Source: Sitta carolinensis
Taxonomy: Eukaryota; Chordata; Aves; Passeriformes; Sittidae
Length of the DNA: 64,000 nt
Direction of reading: 5' to 3'
Assembly (NCBI GenBank): GCA_032173965.1
Contig: JAVUNC010000004.1
Coordinates: 28,157,501 to 28,221,500 of the forward strand
Shown: positions 24,396 through 39,027 of the stretch, in pieces
How the letters are laid out: every line of letters begins with the position of its first letter
How positions within the stretch are numbered: position 1 is the stretch's first letter
Position numbers and translations under genes: made by a program
The notes under the pieces: generated by a model
Database searches by the model: none
What the model saw: only the letters and a program-made list of their open reading frames with translations
Told to the model about the DNA's origin: nothing

Positions 24396-27300
24396 GTTTT
24401 TATCATTCAGTGTTATAACCACAGTGATCCACACCAATGTTCCGTGTAAAGACCAGGTCTGTCTGTACAGTTCTGTGAACTGAGGTCACTCAAACTTAAC
24501 TAATGGACTTTAGGATACAGTTTTTCTCTGCATTGCAGTTCAGGTGTGTGACTGTACCACGTGCAAACTGCAGCTGATCATTTTGATTCCTAAAACAATA
24601 GATGCTTAGTTCTTCAGGGTTTCTACCCACCCTTGACTTTATACTGGTCAAGGCAAGTGTTTCTTTTTAAGTCTGCCAGCTCCCAGTTTGTAGTCCAGTC
24701 ACAAGTTCCCCCAATTGGATGGCAGTGTTAAAATGAAAAAAAGTGAGATACAACAGTTAGAGTTCAGGTTGCTCTGCCCAATCAGACAAAAAGGCAGTAA
24801 TGAAAGCTGACAGATCTGTACCTTTCTTTTTTCATATAAGCAGTAATTGAGTACCTCAGCTGATAAATTGAATAGAACTATGCTTCTCTGCCTTTCTTTG
24901 GCTATCCTCTTAATATGGGTAATTTGTACTACAAAAGATGGATGCAGTCTGAGTATTGCAAAGTTATAACCATTTACTTATGACAAAGATGTCATAAATT
25001 CTTTCTTCATCTGCTTGCTGCTGCTTCTCTATTTCCAAAGTCATAAATGTGAGCAGAATCTTGTACCATATTGGTTCTTGCAACTCCATTAGCAAATATG
25101 GTACAATTACTAGATTGGGTTGTCAGAGGTGATTTTGCTGGAGAGAGTGAGAGAATACTGAACAATTTTTTTCCTAAGGAGCTAGAAAATACCAAAAATA
25201 CATGTAACAACATTCACAGGTTAATTAACAAAATTTTCTCTGGCTGGTACAGAAAAATGTACTACATTTTCCTGACTAAATCATACTAGTCTCCTGTTGT
25301 AGCATCAAAGAGATATTGTGGATAAAAATTTCATACTCGTCATAGATGTACAAATTTATTTATTTGTCTGTTAACTTGTGTAGGATTTTTCCTGAACATC
25401 CTGGACTTTCAATGAGGAAGGAAAAGGGGAAATGTTCACTTGGGAAATTTTTATTGGAAATTGAGTATAGAATCTGTTGAATTCTAGCTAAGAAATCCCT
25501 GCAATGTGTCTTAACAGGCTGTAGAAGCAAAGATAAAGACATATCTTCTCTCTTGGTAAATACTTTATCATAACGAGCAGGACTCTTCACAGTGGTAAAT
25601 TGCAACTTCAGTTCTCATTTCCTTTATATTTCACATGATGACATTACACAAAAAGAATTGTCAGGCCTGTGTAGAATATAGCATCACTCAAATATACAGA
25701 GACCTCTCCAGACAGCATAAATTACAAATTAACCCCAGAGATACAGTCATGTCTTTCCCAATCTCTTGCCCACTTCTAAAGGGAAAAAGAAAAGTGTAGT
25801 TGGAGAAAAGCTACTGTAAAGATTTATCTCCCCAAAATAAGTTAATTGTAGACTGTATCATTCTAGTGATGCAGAAGGCTCCAGAAGGAACTGTACAAAT
25901 ATGGAAGAGGAAACTTTAATCACTGGAGCACAAAAAGAAGATTGGGGCAGGATGTAACGCAGAAACATGAATATGTTTGTCCAACTTCACTGCCAAGTCC
26001 AATATCTGTTTAAGCCATGCTCCCAGAGTCTTGCAGCATTTAAGACTTCTCCAAATGGCTCTTGGGCTTCAAGCATATTCCTTGACACCTCAATTGGGAA
26101 GCTTTTCTAATCTTGAAAAATAAGCTGATCTGGGTTCAAGACTGTCTGGGAGCTGAGTACAAACCTGATGGATAGGGGACCAATCTTTCTATCAAACTTT
26201 AAATGTCTGAAGACAGAACTACTTGTCCTTTCATGCACAAAGAAACAAAAATACCTTCCTTTTATTATTTTATCCCTCTAAATTCTGTTGCTAGGTAAGA
26301 GTGGTTTGAACTGAAATAGTGTATAAGGGACCACCCCTGTCAGACAAAGTGACAAGAAGTGACTTGGAACAGCTGGTCTAATGGACACGTAAGGTGGATT
26401 TTGTGTTGTAGAGGGGGCATGAAATCATCATTCATTTTCAAAGTAAAATATCTGAACTACCTTCTGAATGGCTTGCTGATCAGCAGACTATTTCAGAGAG
26501 ACAAGCTCACAGAAAATAAATACAGCCAGGAAACCACATACGTTCTTTTCTCAGTTTCTCAGAACTTCTCTTTCAGAAAGATGCTGCTAGTCATTTCTGT
26601 TTATTGTTCTCCCTGTTTCTAGCTGTTCGGTTTGCCAGATGAACATAATTAGTGACAGAAATTACAATAATTTAAAAGTAAAATTCAATTACTTTTACCA
26701 TCTCCTTCCAAACTGTAATCTGAAAGGATTTAGAAGGGTTCAGATTTCAAATCACTATTATAGAAATATGATAGAAATTCAGAAATTATCATAGAAAATC
26801 CCATATTCCTCCTTCAACATTTTTCTCCATATTCCACCTTCCATACATAGTAGTTTCCATTCATTGACAGGTCTGATAGTCTGTTTATTCCTAAATATGA
26901 TTGTACTGCTTTCACTGTTAAGGAATAGGAAGTTGTGCATTCTGGGCAGACTCAGTTCTAGCATCTGCCAAATGCACATCTTCCCTGATTACCAGCTGGC
27001 TTCTGCTGGGTGCAATTCTCCCTTATGCTGGGAATCTGATGTTGCCATATCTTAGTATCATCTGAATTTCTGGTCACAAAGGATAAGTAATAAGTAATTT
27101 CCGGACTACTCATTTTTGCACTTCTTGATCTCTATGGCCTTCTCTATGTAAAATACATTTTGCATTTCCTGCATCTTACGGATGATGGTATTGAATTATT
27201 ACATTAAGAGAAGATGTTTGTATAGAAAATAGGGAGTTTTGGAATGCAAACTGATGTGATGCATTCCTCCGAAATATGACCTGATTGAGCAGATTTCTCT

Positions 27301-30300
27301 GGTGAACATTCATATCAATGATTCCTATAGTGAATGAGAAGAAGCTCCATCAGCATACCCCTACCTATGTACCAGGGACACAGCTGAAATTCACAAACAT
27401 CTCAGAGAGTACAGTAACAACAATTCTACAAAAAGTAAATTAGATGATTAAAACAAATTAATGATTTATTTTCACATTTCTGTAAAATAATGTATACTTG
27501 TGTATTAAAGAAAGATGGGAACAAATTAAACAAAATGGAGCAAATAAAAATTATCATCTATAGTTCCATTCTGTTTTCTTTTACTGCCACTTACAATCTT
27601 TCTCTAAAATGTGGATCATCTCCAGCCACTGTCCAGTTAGGAAAATGTCCTCTTTCCTTCTATTTAATGTGGCATCAGCACACTAAGTGAAATTATAGTA
27701 AAATTACTACAAATACTATGAAACAGAAAACACATGAAAAGCAGTCCTATAAGAAGCCGAGTTTGGCTGATATGACTTTACATCAGCACCCTACGGATAA
27801 GCACCCTGACTGCTGAAGGTTTCCTAATGGGAAATCTTTGATTCCTGGCACTTGTTCTAGTCTTTGACACTCAGCTTAGCACAACCATGACTGTAGTCAA
27901 GGCTAGATCTACAAAACATCTGTTTTCTAAATTACTAACAAAGAGCAAATATTTTACCAAGGTACTTAACATTGGCCATAAGAAAATAGTTACAAGGTTG
28001 AAACATAAAATGAATGCAGTTGCCAAAATACGTATTTTGTTGCATTTTACATTGCTTTACCTGCTATATCTGGACTCACACTTTCTTTGCAACCTTGTAT
28101 ACACATGCACGGATATGTAAAGATATATATACAAAAAATACATATTTTTAAATGTGGCCTAGATGTGCTGTGGAGTGATGGTTCACATAAACAGAGTGCA
28201 CAGTGTATGTGAAAGCTAATAAATACACAGTAATTGGGGCAGGTCTTCTATTGTTGGATAGACAAATCTATAGGCAACTTGTATGATGACATAAACTTTG
28301 GTCTTATTATAGACATTAATTTTATTCCAATTTTCAATTTTTGAAAACAGTTTAGGTGAATAATAAAAAGGTGCATTTATTTATTTTTAAATAAAATCCT
28401 CTTCAAGAATTAGCATAGCAGGCAGTGTTTTCAAGTACAGAGCCAATGTGGAGGCACTCCTAAAGAAAGGTAAATAATAGAACAGCAGGTCCCTTTTGTA
28501 GTAATAATATGTAAAGGGTTACACTGATACTTTAAAGAGCTTCATGCTGAACTGCTACAAATCTAAGAGCTGACAGCAAATGGAGATTTCCTTATATGGT
28601 TTTTCTGAAGAGGATATTAAAAGCCTCTCTTTTTTGCATTTTTATTCATTACAGAATCTTCACTGTGTAGCTCTTAGGAGGCAGAGGAAGACAAGGCCAC
28701 CTTGCTCCATCTATTTTCATTAGGAACAGAGTTATCTTCTTTTGACTGACTTCTGCTGATTCCTTCCTTGAGACCTACAAAATATTGCCATATTCTTGCT
28801 TTCCAGTGCTAGAATGAGATTCCCATGCTTTTGCTTTCCTGGGAATCCTTTGTGGGATTTTGCAGTTGCAGAAGGATTCTTGTTCTTAAATGTGTTTCAC
28901 AAGCCAAACAAGTCTCTTAATACAATGGTTTCCATGGAAGTTCTCTAATGCACAGCATGGCCATGAGTTTGCCCTTTTTTTCCATCAGGCTTGTTCTCTT
29001 TACCTATAGTTTACGGCAAGCAATTCAAATTAAAATCCTGTTCTGAAAGAGGCTGAACCACTTTTTTTCCAAAGTAGTTGTCAAAAGACAATGAAACTTT
29101 GTGGTTAAAAATATTTACTGAATGTAAATGTAGTTATCCTAAGGACATACCAGTAGTCAATAATTTAATTTGATTAGACTTCTTTCGACTGAGAATAATG
29201 AAATTCATAGAGGGAGGATATTTATAAACATAAGTAGCCATTAGCAAAACTACAGAAGAAGTGATGACATCAGGTAGGTAAGTAGTTAATCATAAAAAAT
29301 ATAGGACTGGACACTTTATATGGATTAGGGGAAAACAATACCAGATAAAAATGTGAATTCCTAAGTCATAAAATTATATAACCAATAGAATGTGTATTTG
29401 TGTGAGATCCTAGAAAAGGAATATGTAGAGAAATAGAGGTGTATCTGAAAACAATAGGTGTTTGTAAAGTATCCACATTATATAGTTTATTCATTCTGCC
29501 ATCATCCTCTACTATTTTATGAGGATTTTCTCTCCTTCCTTAAAATGGAAAGATATTATGGTCTGAGAAGTCTTTAAACTTGTGATTACATGTCAAATTA
29601 AGAGGCTGATCAGGTAATTCTTTCTACTTTGTATTGGCTCTTTTCTCCTTTTCTGAAATGAATTTTTTGTATCAGAAATTATTCATTCATGTGTCCAGGG
29701 CAAAGCAAATGTAAATGCCTTGGAGATAAGACAATGAGTTAAATATGCCCCTGAAAAAAACACTCCATGTTATGAAAACTTATTATAAAGTATGGTAATA
29801 ACCTACCTTTCATGTGTGATATTGAACTGCTATAGTGACACTGCTATAGAATAGGAAGTGTTTATATTTAACTGAAGCATAATGCACATTCCCCATTGCA
29901 GAAGAAAAAAAAAATCTTCACTACACAGACTTTTACAGAAGCAGATAGACATGCACAGTTCACACATTCAATACATTTCCTGCATAAATTACTTGAATTT
30001 TAACTGGTTGTTTTCAATTCTTAAACAATTGCTAGAGCTAATCAACATGAGATGTTCTTTTGAAATATCAGGCAGAGCTGAAGTGTTTGGGTCTGGATTT
30101 ACCTAAACAGGAAATTGCCTCTATCCATTTTGAAGTGGAATTTGTCATCCATTTTTCATCAAGGCCTTCTCATTTCTGTTTTGCTGATAGTGTTCTTCTG
30201 GAAGGGCCAGTGGAGAAAAACAAATTAATGATGCTAATTTGGTACTAAATCCTACAACTGAGGGATCAATGTAGTTGGTCTGATACAGCTATGTACCAAT

Positions 30301-32164
30301 GCTTTCTAATCCATTCAGTCATAGGCTTGAGTTACATTTTTTGTTTAACCATATATAAGCACTTTGTGGTCAGGCTCTAAAGACAGTGATAGAAAATTAT
30401 ATAAATGAATTTATTTTGTCTGAAAGTTACTTAATTGGATATGTTGTTTTTCACTACCCATATTTAAAAAGTGGTAATGAAGTCTGCAGCAAATCTGGAA
30501 GTGTTCATATTTGTACAGTGTTTAGTGATCTTAGGTATTTGATTTTGCTTAAGGGATATTTTTCGGGAGAGAATGTTTACTTTCTGTAGGCTTCCAAGAC
30601 TAAAGGTTAACAATCCATATAGCACAGGAACATATTTGATGTAATAGCACCAGGAGCATGAACACTGATTTTGACTTAGTTAATGAAAGTTACCTCTGTA
30701 TATAGGCTAGGATTATAGCCTTGCTACATAAAATAGGTAATTTATCTTAAATAATTTGCACAGTATCTAAAAGTAATATTGTAGTATTGTTGGAAAAGCC
30801 AGTCCCTGTTTGATCCTGTCCTTCACATCACAATCTTCAGTCTTGACATATGAGGCCAGTCACTTCTCTGAAAGCAATGATTGTTTAGACTCAGAAATTA
30901 TTAGAAGAATTAATTTTCAAAAGAAATTGCATCAATCTATATTATTACATAATTCTATATTTTTCCTATCTTCATAATTTTATTTTTTTCCTTTTTGTTT
31001 GTGGAATATCAATTTTTTTTTCAAAATAGTTTTAAAATAGGAACACGCTAAGGTTATGCATCTTTGAAGGCATAAATAAAAACTTTTCTGAAATTGTGAC
31101 TGAAAATAGAAGTTTATACTAAAAAATTATTATAAATAATGCTGTAGATGCTTCTTGACAAAGCTGTTACAATATATGACTTCTCCTTAATGCTGCATTT
31201 TTGAAATTAAAAGTAAGCATTTCACATATAGGAAGCACATGAGAGTTAAATATATTAACATATAGAAATTTCTTCATGATTCACTTTTCTCTTCAGAAGA
31301 GTCAAGATTCAGCTAAATGAGTCACGTTCCATCTACATATACAACATATCTTGTCCATGTTGTAATGCAGTGCAAATGCGTAACAACTGTCTAGACATCA
31401 ATAGGAGAATATTGAGAGCACCAGAGCCCAGGTCCCTGATTTTTCTCCCCAGTAAAAGAGAAGGGAATCATTGAAACCTGTGGGGAATCTGAGAAGAAAA
31501 TACTATAGATTTCTGTCTAACATTATTGATGGAAGTTAAATGTCTGCTCAGAACCATAATCAAGCTCAGGAGGCGACAAAATGTTTATGTGAGCTGTTTA
31601 ACTGGAAGTGAGGTGAAAAGGAATCCTGTTGTGAAAACACGGACTGTTCAGGGGTTCAGATTGGGCAAATATCTGGTTCTTGAGAAAAGGAAAGAGGGAC
31701 TGGGAATCACAGAATGCTTTCAAAAATTAACCCTTTCTAGCAGGGGTGCCCTGTAGTTGCTTCTTTTTTTTTCCATTCACATATCTTGCATCAGCTGTAA
31801 AGGTTTTTAACTCAGGGGTCAGAGGCTCATCAAAATGAACCTATCCATGGAAGCTGAGTTTTTCAACTTCAGTAGTTTAAACAACATTTCCAGCAAGCCA
31901 AAATGTTATACTAGTTTTTTTGTTTTTTCTTGTTTATTTTTTTTTTATTACAATCTTTCAGTCTGAGTAGTTCAAGCCTTAACATCATAATTTTTTTGTT
32001 CTTAGGACTGATTGCCTAATAGAAAAGATTGGAAATAAAGGTTCCTTTCTGATTTTTAAGTTTTTTAAAATCTGATGGTTTACTTTCAGACAGATGGGAC
32101 TGCCTCTCCTCCATGACTGAACCAGATGTTGATTTGCATCAAGTTTTTGGCAAAGAGTTCATAT
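24396..32164. other. About 7.8 kb of AT-rich unique sequence, no gene seen
   Basis: No recognised repeat family, RNA gene or convincing exon. Open frames are all under 90 codons and none is recognisable. Donor-like sites at about 26294 (CTAG/GTAAGA) and 29279 (GTAG/GTAAGT) lack a paired acceptor with an open frame. Confidence 0.55.
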
Positions 32165-32300
32165 ATTTTTTTTTTTACTGACTGATTCATTTGCATATCA
32201 GCCTCATTAATAATGTATAATCTCACCGCAGCGAATAACCATGGCATCTTTTCTGTATAATTAATTCATATAGCTCGCCACTGCCCTAGATAAAAGTACC
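32165..32300. other. Candidate conserved non-coding element
   Basis: After a T run, this stretch contains an octamer motif ATTTGCAT, CCTCATTAATAATG, a CCGCAG/GCGAAT stretch keeping two CpGs, CCATGGCATC, and TAATTAATTCATA. This mix of POU/homeobox-type words with retained CpGs is typical of vertebrate developmental enhancers. Conservation itself cannot be seen here, so the call is an inference from composition only. Confidence 0.3.
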
Positions 32301-34445
32301 AATACCTACAGGAAGACTAAGTGGTAATGCTACTTGTGATCCTCTGAAATCAGGCTATAAGAGCTTTTGATCAGTTATTTTAAGCCTCTATAAACTAAAA
32401 TTCAGAGTTTCAGATTTAAAAGAAATGAATGCATCTGCACGACTTGCGTCCATCACCAGGAACAGAGAAACCCAGGACTAGAATTGCATTACTTAGAAAG
32501 GGAGAAATCAGATGCACAGAGTAATTTTCAGTCTTAATTTTCTCATTTCTTGTGTTCTCAAGACCAAGACAAATATGAGATGGTATTTTTCCAGTGAAGT
32601 TCTGCAGAACTGAGACAGAACAGTGGTGTTTATTAGACTGAAAATCCATTATGAGCCAGCTGGAGGAGCATGAATAGGCCACAGTTGCTGCCAGGCATTC
32701 ACATCATCTGCTGGTCATCAAATATGAAATTGACTTGAATGTTGTGCTTGGGAAGAGGCTCTGGAATGTAGCAGATCTTGAAAGGTTCATTTACCTCATG
32801 AACTGAGCTTATACATATATTTCAGTTTTGGAGGACATGGGTCTGTCTTGGAATCTTGCCAGAGTTATATATCATGTCAAAAACTAATTTTGTTTTAGTA
32901 TTCCTTTTAAAGAATAGGGCTTTTCTTATTTGATCCAAGGCCTATGTTGTTATGCTTCATAGCACTTGGAAAGGAAAAAGTTTCAGTTCTTTCTAAACTA
33001 AAGTTATTGAAATGATTTTCAGTAATATATTTACCTCCCTGATAGCATCTGTGGATATATCCACATACCAGAGAAGACATGTTTTACAGCCCCTGTAGTC
33101 CTGAGCTCTCGGTTATTCAGGTCAGGCAATGCTTGTCATTTTCTTCCAAGTTTGTTTCTCCCTTCCTGAAAGAGCCTAGGATATCCGGAGCATTGGTGTG
33201 TGCTGCTGTCTCATCCCATCATTTAGTTGGAACATGGCTACTGAAGTCAATAGAGATACGAGAACTGGGAAATATGCACAGAATTTGTCTGTCTGCAATC
33301 ATCTCTCATGTTGGATCAGCTGGAAACAATAACTTGTCTGGGGCTTGCAAAATGTCTTCATGACCAGGTAATCCAGAATTGGAAGCCTATGTGTAGTATA
33401 TGGCACAGTGACCATAAACTAGAAAAAAATTGCTGTATTACTCATCTAACAAACCTGACACACAACTCACATGAAAGATACTGTCCATGAAACCCTCCTA
33501 CACTATCAGATCCACAGGAAATTAAATAGAAGAGTAAATTATGATTTTGCTTGTAGCATGTGTCAGTGAGCTACCCAGGCTGGTAATTGCTGCTATAGTG
33601 GGAGGTAGTTTCCTGTATTTTGGGGAATAACAAAGGTTGTTTTCTTCTTTCTGCAAACTGTTAAAATACTGGTTCTCACTAGTATACAGTTCAGATTGAA
33701 CTTTCATTCTGACATGATTCCATCAATGTCCTTTTACTAAAGGGCTGTAACTAGCAGCTTCTTTTCATTTGAGAAACTGGAAGCTCCGTTTTCAATTACA
33801 TTAGTGCTATATTGCTATTAAAATATTTGATTTATTCAAATAAGTCAATTACCCCTTTATATCAGTTTCCATATCTAAAGACGAGAATAGTCACTTTATG
33901 GGAATGTTTAGGGATGTGATTAATTAGCCAACACAGAAAAGTAAGCATGAATTCTCCATCTCCAACAGTTTAATAATTCTTTCACAGAAATAAAAATTGC
34001 ATTATTCAAGTTGCAGGACAAATTTAGATTTGCAAACATTCCCTTGTTAGAGTTTTGTCAAGACTCCATGAATAACACTTCTATTCCTGTGAAAAATGCA
34101 TATGGGATTGTAATAACGACATTTGTTTTCCCATAACTTGGCTTCATTTCACGTAACACATATGCCTTTCACATATGATATACAATTCTGATGTCTAGGT
34201 GTATTATTAAATATGAATCCACAGATAAAAATATGAACACATTTCTTTTTCTTCACATCCTAGCACTGAAGCTGCTTTGTTCATAACACACAATGAGAAA
34301 ATGTGGATAAAAACAATTTGTATAAAAATTTTATTTAGATTACATAGGCTACTTCAGTCAGAGATCTTCAGCTAGGTCTTGTGTCTTCTTGATTATTTTC
34401 ACTGAACTTACTGAAATTCAATAGTGTAAAATATAATAACCATAA
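32301..34445. other. Unique sequence, no gene seen; one 16-bp palindrome
   Basis: No recognised repeat or exon. A perfect 16-bp palindrome lies at 33050-33065. A GAATCACAGAATG word just outside this interval (31707) resembles a CR1 end, but the following sequence does not. Confidence 0.55.
33050..33065. repeat. Perfect 16-bp palindrome
   Basis: TGTGGATATATCCACA reads identically on both strands with no loop. It could be a symmetric protein-binding site or chance. Confidence 0.85.
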
Positions 34446-34518
34446 GGGGTTTTGGTTTAGCTTGTTTTGTTTCTTTGTTTTGTAATTTTGGGGGGTGTTG
34501 GGTTTTGGGGTTTTTTGG
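34446..34518. repeat. G/T-rich low-complexity tract
   Basis: A 70-base stretch of GGGGTTTTGG, GTTTTGTTTC and GTTGGGTTTTGGGG words, similar in kind to the tract at 23658. Confidence 0.75.
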
Positions 34519-34776
34519 AAGGACTTGGGAGAGACTTTTTTAAAGTGAATAACCTGGTAAATTCATTGTTTCATAACTATATCTTCTAGTGAGAACACTA
34601 TAATTTTACTTTTCAGACAGCCTTATGTTTCCAGCTCAGGAAGGTATTGCTAAATGCTAACTTTATAGTTGATACTTTTATACTGGACTTACTAGCTGCA
34701 ATTTTCCTCCTTCTGTAAAAAGTATTTGAAAAATAGATGGAATTGTAAACCAGCAATGAAGACCTCTTAATTGCCA

Positions 34777-34830
34777 GTTTTGTTTTGTTTTGTTTTGTTT
34801 TGTTTTGTTTTGTTTTGTTTTGTTTTGTTT
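34777..34830. repeat. (GTTTT)n microsatellite, about 11 units
   Basis: Uninterrupted GTTTT pentamers. The open frame reading FCFVLFCFVLF through it is an artefact. Confidence 0.95.
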
Positions 34831-34836
34831 GTTTTT

Positions 34837-37800
34837 AATAATGTCTTATTTGTGCAACATGCACAATAGTCATATTCATATAAGAGACAAAATAAATAAT
34901 TTGGTTCATTATGGTAGTCCTTCTTCTAAACAATTAACAAAAGAAAACCTGAAAATACTTTATAAAGACATTCAAAGAAAAGTTGCAAGTGATATTTGGA
35001 GTATATGGATGGAACTGTATACATATAAAATTACTTAGATGAAGTGATAAAGCTAGAATTTATTTCAGATATTGTCTCAGTATATTGTTTCTCAAGTTTT
35101 GCTGTGGTTTGGGGTAATGTTTTATGAGAGAAAAAAAAATTAATTTGTCATATGGTTGACAAAAGAATCATACAATACCTATAAGGAATTACTTTTCAAT
35201 TAAGTTAAATAAATATACCTAAGCCTTCCCCATAACTGAGAGTTACTGATTATTTCTTTTTAATAAAATCTGAAATGCAGATATAATCCACTTGTGCTAG
35301 GGCCAGTGCCAGAGAAAGGAACTGTGACATTTTTTTAAAGTAGCCTGCTCTGCCCATAATGCTCTCTGTGCATATTTCAATATCTCTCCTCCTCCTCCTT
35401 TTGGTTTTTTTCCCTCTTAAGAGTTCTCTTGCCTGCAGCATTGCACGCAGAAACAATCCAAGTTGTCAAGAATTAGATAACCAATTTACACGGAAAACGA
35501 ATTAATGCTTTTCTCATCTGACACTAATTTTTTTGGAATTGTGTCTCAAGTGGAGAACGTTGGCTTTGAGTGCAGAATAATAAGTTACTTCTTTAGACTC
35601 AACAGGCTGAAATGCCAGGACTGGGAAGCCATGTCCCCAAGTGTGACTGGAATATAAAGTGACAGCCTTGGTGGGGTGTTTTGGTCTCACTGTTCAGTCC
35701 TGTGTGGGAAAGAGTGAACAAACTCATCAGGATTAAAATTTGTAGTGCATTAACAAGATTTAATGGTGAAGAAATACGTATTTCCATAAATGTTTCCATG
35801 TTGCTTCAAGAACCTTGGACATACTCACTAGACTGTCACTAATGTTTTGTGGTAGGTCTCCAATTTGCATGAAGACACTTCTTATTCATGAGTGAGTAGC
35901 TACTGGTAGCTCTGTAATGTAGCAGCCAGACTAGTCTGTAATTGGTTTATTTTCTGTCTGTTGTCCTGTGAAGAGTGCAGCAGCAGTGAGCATGGGGTGG
36001 GTTTTCTCTGCTTTAGTTGCCTTTACTGGAGAGATAATATTTATGATGGAAATGTGCATTCATATCATCATTTATTAAGCATTTTCATCTGCAAAAATAT
36101 TCTATGTATTTTTCATTTTAGCCCTCAAAATCACATTTTTACACAGACTGGATTTTTCAATACCAAATGCTACTCCAGATTTTACTGTCGCACCCTTTTC
36201 TATGAACACTGGCAATATTTCTAGTACTACTTAACAGTGTGAAAGATGACGGTATTTGAGAAGATGGCAAAATTGAAAGTAGAGAGTTTCATGCAGCAAA
36301 GAGAAACAAAGAAAGGACAGAAAATGTCTATTTATAACACGATCTGACTGTTTTTATCTGACTGTAGGTAAAGGGTAACTCACGTTCTAGGTAAACAACC
36401 TAGTCCTTCAGAGTGCTGCTCCTGTAATGCTGTTCTTCCAACTTTGGCTGCTAATGGCTGCGCTCATCCACAGCACACGGGGGCAGCAGAGTCAGTGAGG
36501 GTGGGTGTCAGAGGAACCACTGAAGGACTTTTGGATGTAATTTGGGGAGCCAGACAGCTTAGCATGTAAATAAGGGAATGGCTGGAAGCTTCTCTGAAAA
36601 ATTATTGCAACTCTATTAACGTATTATCTTAATACAGTCATTAAAACTGTAGCATAATCAATGTGTCATGACAAAGTTTAAGAAAACTCCTAGGGACTTT
36701 TAAAATGCTAAAATAGTGTGTAGTTTCATATAGTGATTATTTTGAAGTTCCTTAGAGCACTGTATAATTGCAAAGAATATAAAAATTAATTTTGGATAAA
36801 ATAGTAATTAATCTGCAGCAGATTCAATTTGATTCAAGACAAAACCAGTGTCTTGTTTGGTTGTTTTTTTTCCTAATAGTTTATTTGAAAAATGTAGTGT
36901 TTATAGTTACCTGTAAACTACAGGTGATTTACAGAAAATATCCAACTGAAAACAAAAAGGTATCCAAACAAATGAAGTTGATATTTCTCTTTGTACTCAG
37001 TAGCTTATAGGTTAGAAAAATTGTTCCTTCCTTGCTAATGGTTTTAACACATCTTGGTTTTCACAGAATTACAGTAACAGAGTAGAAAAAGCTATGTGAC
37101 ACTGTAAATATTATTACTGTCTAATATGTTTTCAGTAAAACAGTGACATATACATCTATGTAAACATAATAATCTATAACATATGTCAGTTGTCTATGTG
37201 CTAGAATTTAGATTTACACTTAAGGGCCTCCAGCAGGGTTTATGGCTGATATGTGGTTTGCTTTCCTCAACACAAAATGAATCACAAGGTGAATCAGACC
37301 CCAAAAGTGCATGTTTCTCTTCACTGATTATAAAATTAGTCAAGTCGGGTAGCTCATTTATACATATCAACTTTGTATAGGTAATCCACATTTAATCAAA
37401 TGATTCCTACTCTTGCTTCAAGATAAAAAAGTAATACAGTGTGCTAGTACATAAAGGTTAAAGTGTCAACATACTCAGTTCCTTGATCAGACATTTTTTC
37501 ATCACTGGGATGTTTGCTCAGTAAGTATCTGCAGACGTTAAGAAAAGTCTGAACTAAAAAAGAGTTCAAATCCATGAGTTTAGGCAGTTTGGATGCTTGC
37601 ATTTGGATGGCTTGATGCTATCACATTCTTGATTTGTTGTTTCTCGCTTTTCTTGTTTTCTGGGAACCCTCAGACACAGTAACTAACTTGTAATTTTTTA
37701 ATCTTTTTATTTAAATGTAGCTAAGTAAAAAAAGAAGCATGCAGCCATGTTTCCTGTAGAGCTCAGTATTTCTTAGAAACCTGTCTGCTTCATTAAAGTT

Positions 37801-39027
37801 TAATTTCACCTTACAACACACAACTGCTTAAGGATTTGTCATTGTATTTGCAGCTGCAGTGTGTTATAATTGGAAGTAACGAGCCAAACAAACTATTCTT
37901 AACTCATCAAAATGACAGACTAAGAGATTCCTTTGGAAATTGGGCAGAGGGGGGTGGTAATTGTTAGTTTTCATTCATACCACAGTGAATGTACATGAAA
38001 AAAAATCCTTAATATATATGAAGGCATGATTTGTTTCAATTGTGTTTATCATCAAGGCAAGCTGTGATATAGACAGCACTGGAAGTAGAAGACTTATATT
38101 GGTCCCTGCAACAGACTGCACAGAAATGCAAATGATTATGAACTTCTCTAATATGGCATCTCAGTCTTCCCCTTGAAAGATTATCATGTAAGGGAAAATA
38201 ATTAACTTTACCAATTGAAACATTAGACCTCTAAGGAGAGTTGCTGTTTAAAACTGATTTTTACTGACCTGGTTATCAAATGTAAGGTGTCAACATGGCA
38301 TATTCAGAAACAATGTAGTTAGTTTCAGGCATGTTTCAGTCCTAGCCTCTGACAACAAGTAATCATGTGCTTGAGCACTGTAATAAAATTGGGTTTTCCC
38401 ACTACTGACCAGCTATCACTGGCAGTCAGAAAAGTGGAAGGTGCCCTCTCACCAGATCCTTTAATTCCTTACCCTCTGTGCAGAACACACCCAGTTCTTC
38501 TGTTAACTCCACTGGGAAGTACAGATGGGAGCACAACCGGAGGTGAAGGCACCAGGAAAATGAGAGCAGGAAGTGGAACTTTTTTGTAACTTCTAATCTA
38601 TTTTTTAGTTACTGTCCAGATTGCTTTAAAGTTATATCTTTTGCCTGAGCAGATAACAGACTCTTTTATTATAGGAAGCCATGGAGTTCCTACTCAGAAT
38701 ACTGATTTTTTTTTTAATGATTATTGAACTATTTATTAAAAACAATCTGTAATTGTAAAATAATTACAAACAAGACTGAACATAGATGGTTTCACTAGTG
38801 TATGGAGTGTTCTAGTCATTACAGGCTAGCTTGGGATACAGGAGAACTTCATTTCCCTCATCTAAATATTTTGATGTTTTACTGTTTTGCAAGATCTGGT
38901 TTTTAAGCCACTGTTTAAAAGTTGTGGTCATACTTCATGTGTTCCAGATTTAAAACTTACTATATGCAAAGTGGAATAGCCTCAGCAGTAATGGGATGAT
39001 TCCTTTTTTTCTGTTCCCATCTCCTAG
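34837..39027. other. AT-rich unique sequence, no gene seen
   Basis: No recognised repeat family or RNA gene. The stretch 38040-38300 (with AGAAATGCAAATGATTATG and AATAATTAACTTTACC) has enhancer-like words but no other support. A CACGGGGGCAGCAG word at 36476-36489 loosely resembles the CTCF core. Confidence 0.5.

Noticed and set aside
31700..31760. GAATCACAGAATG considered as a CR1 end
   Set aside because: The bases that follow do not continue along the CR1 consensus.
34617..34643. 27-nt segment between TTTACTTTTCAG and AAG/GTATTG considered as a microexon
   Set aside because: All frames are open simply because it is short, and the donor is weak.
37500..37580. GAGTTCAAATCC considered as a tRNA B box
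   Set aside because: No A box at the right distance and no cloverleaf could be drawn.
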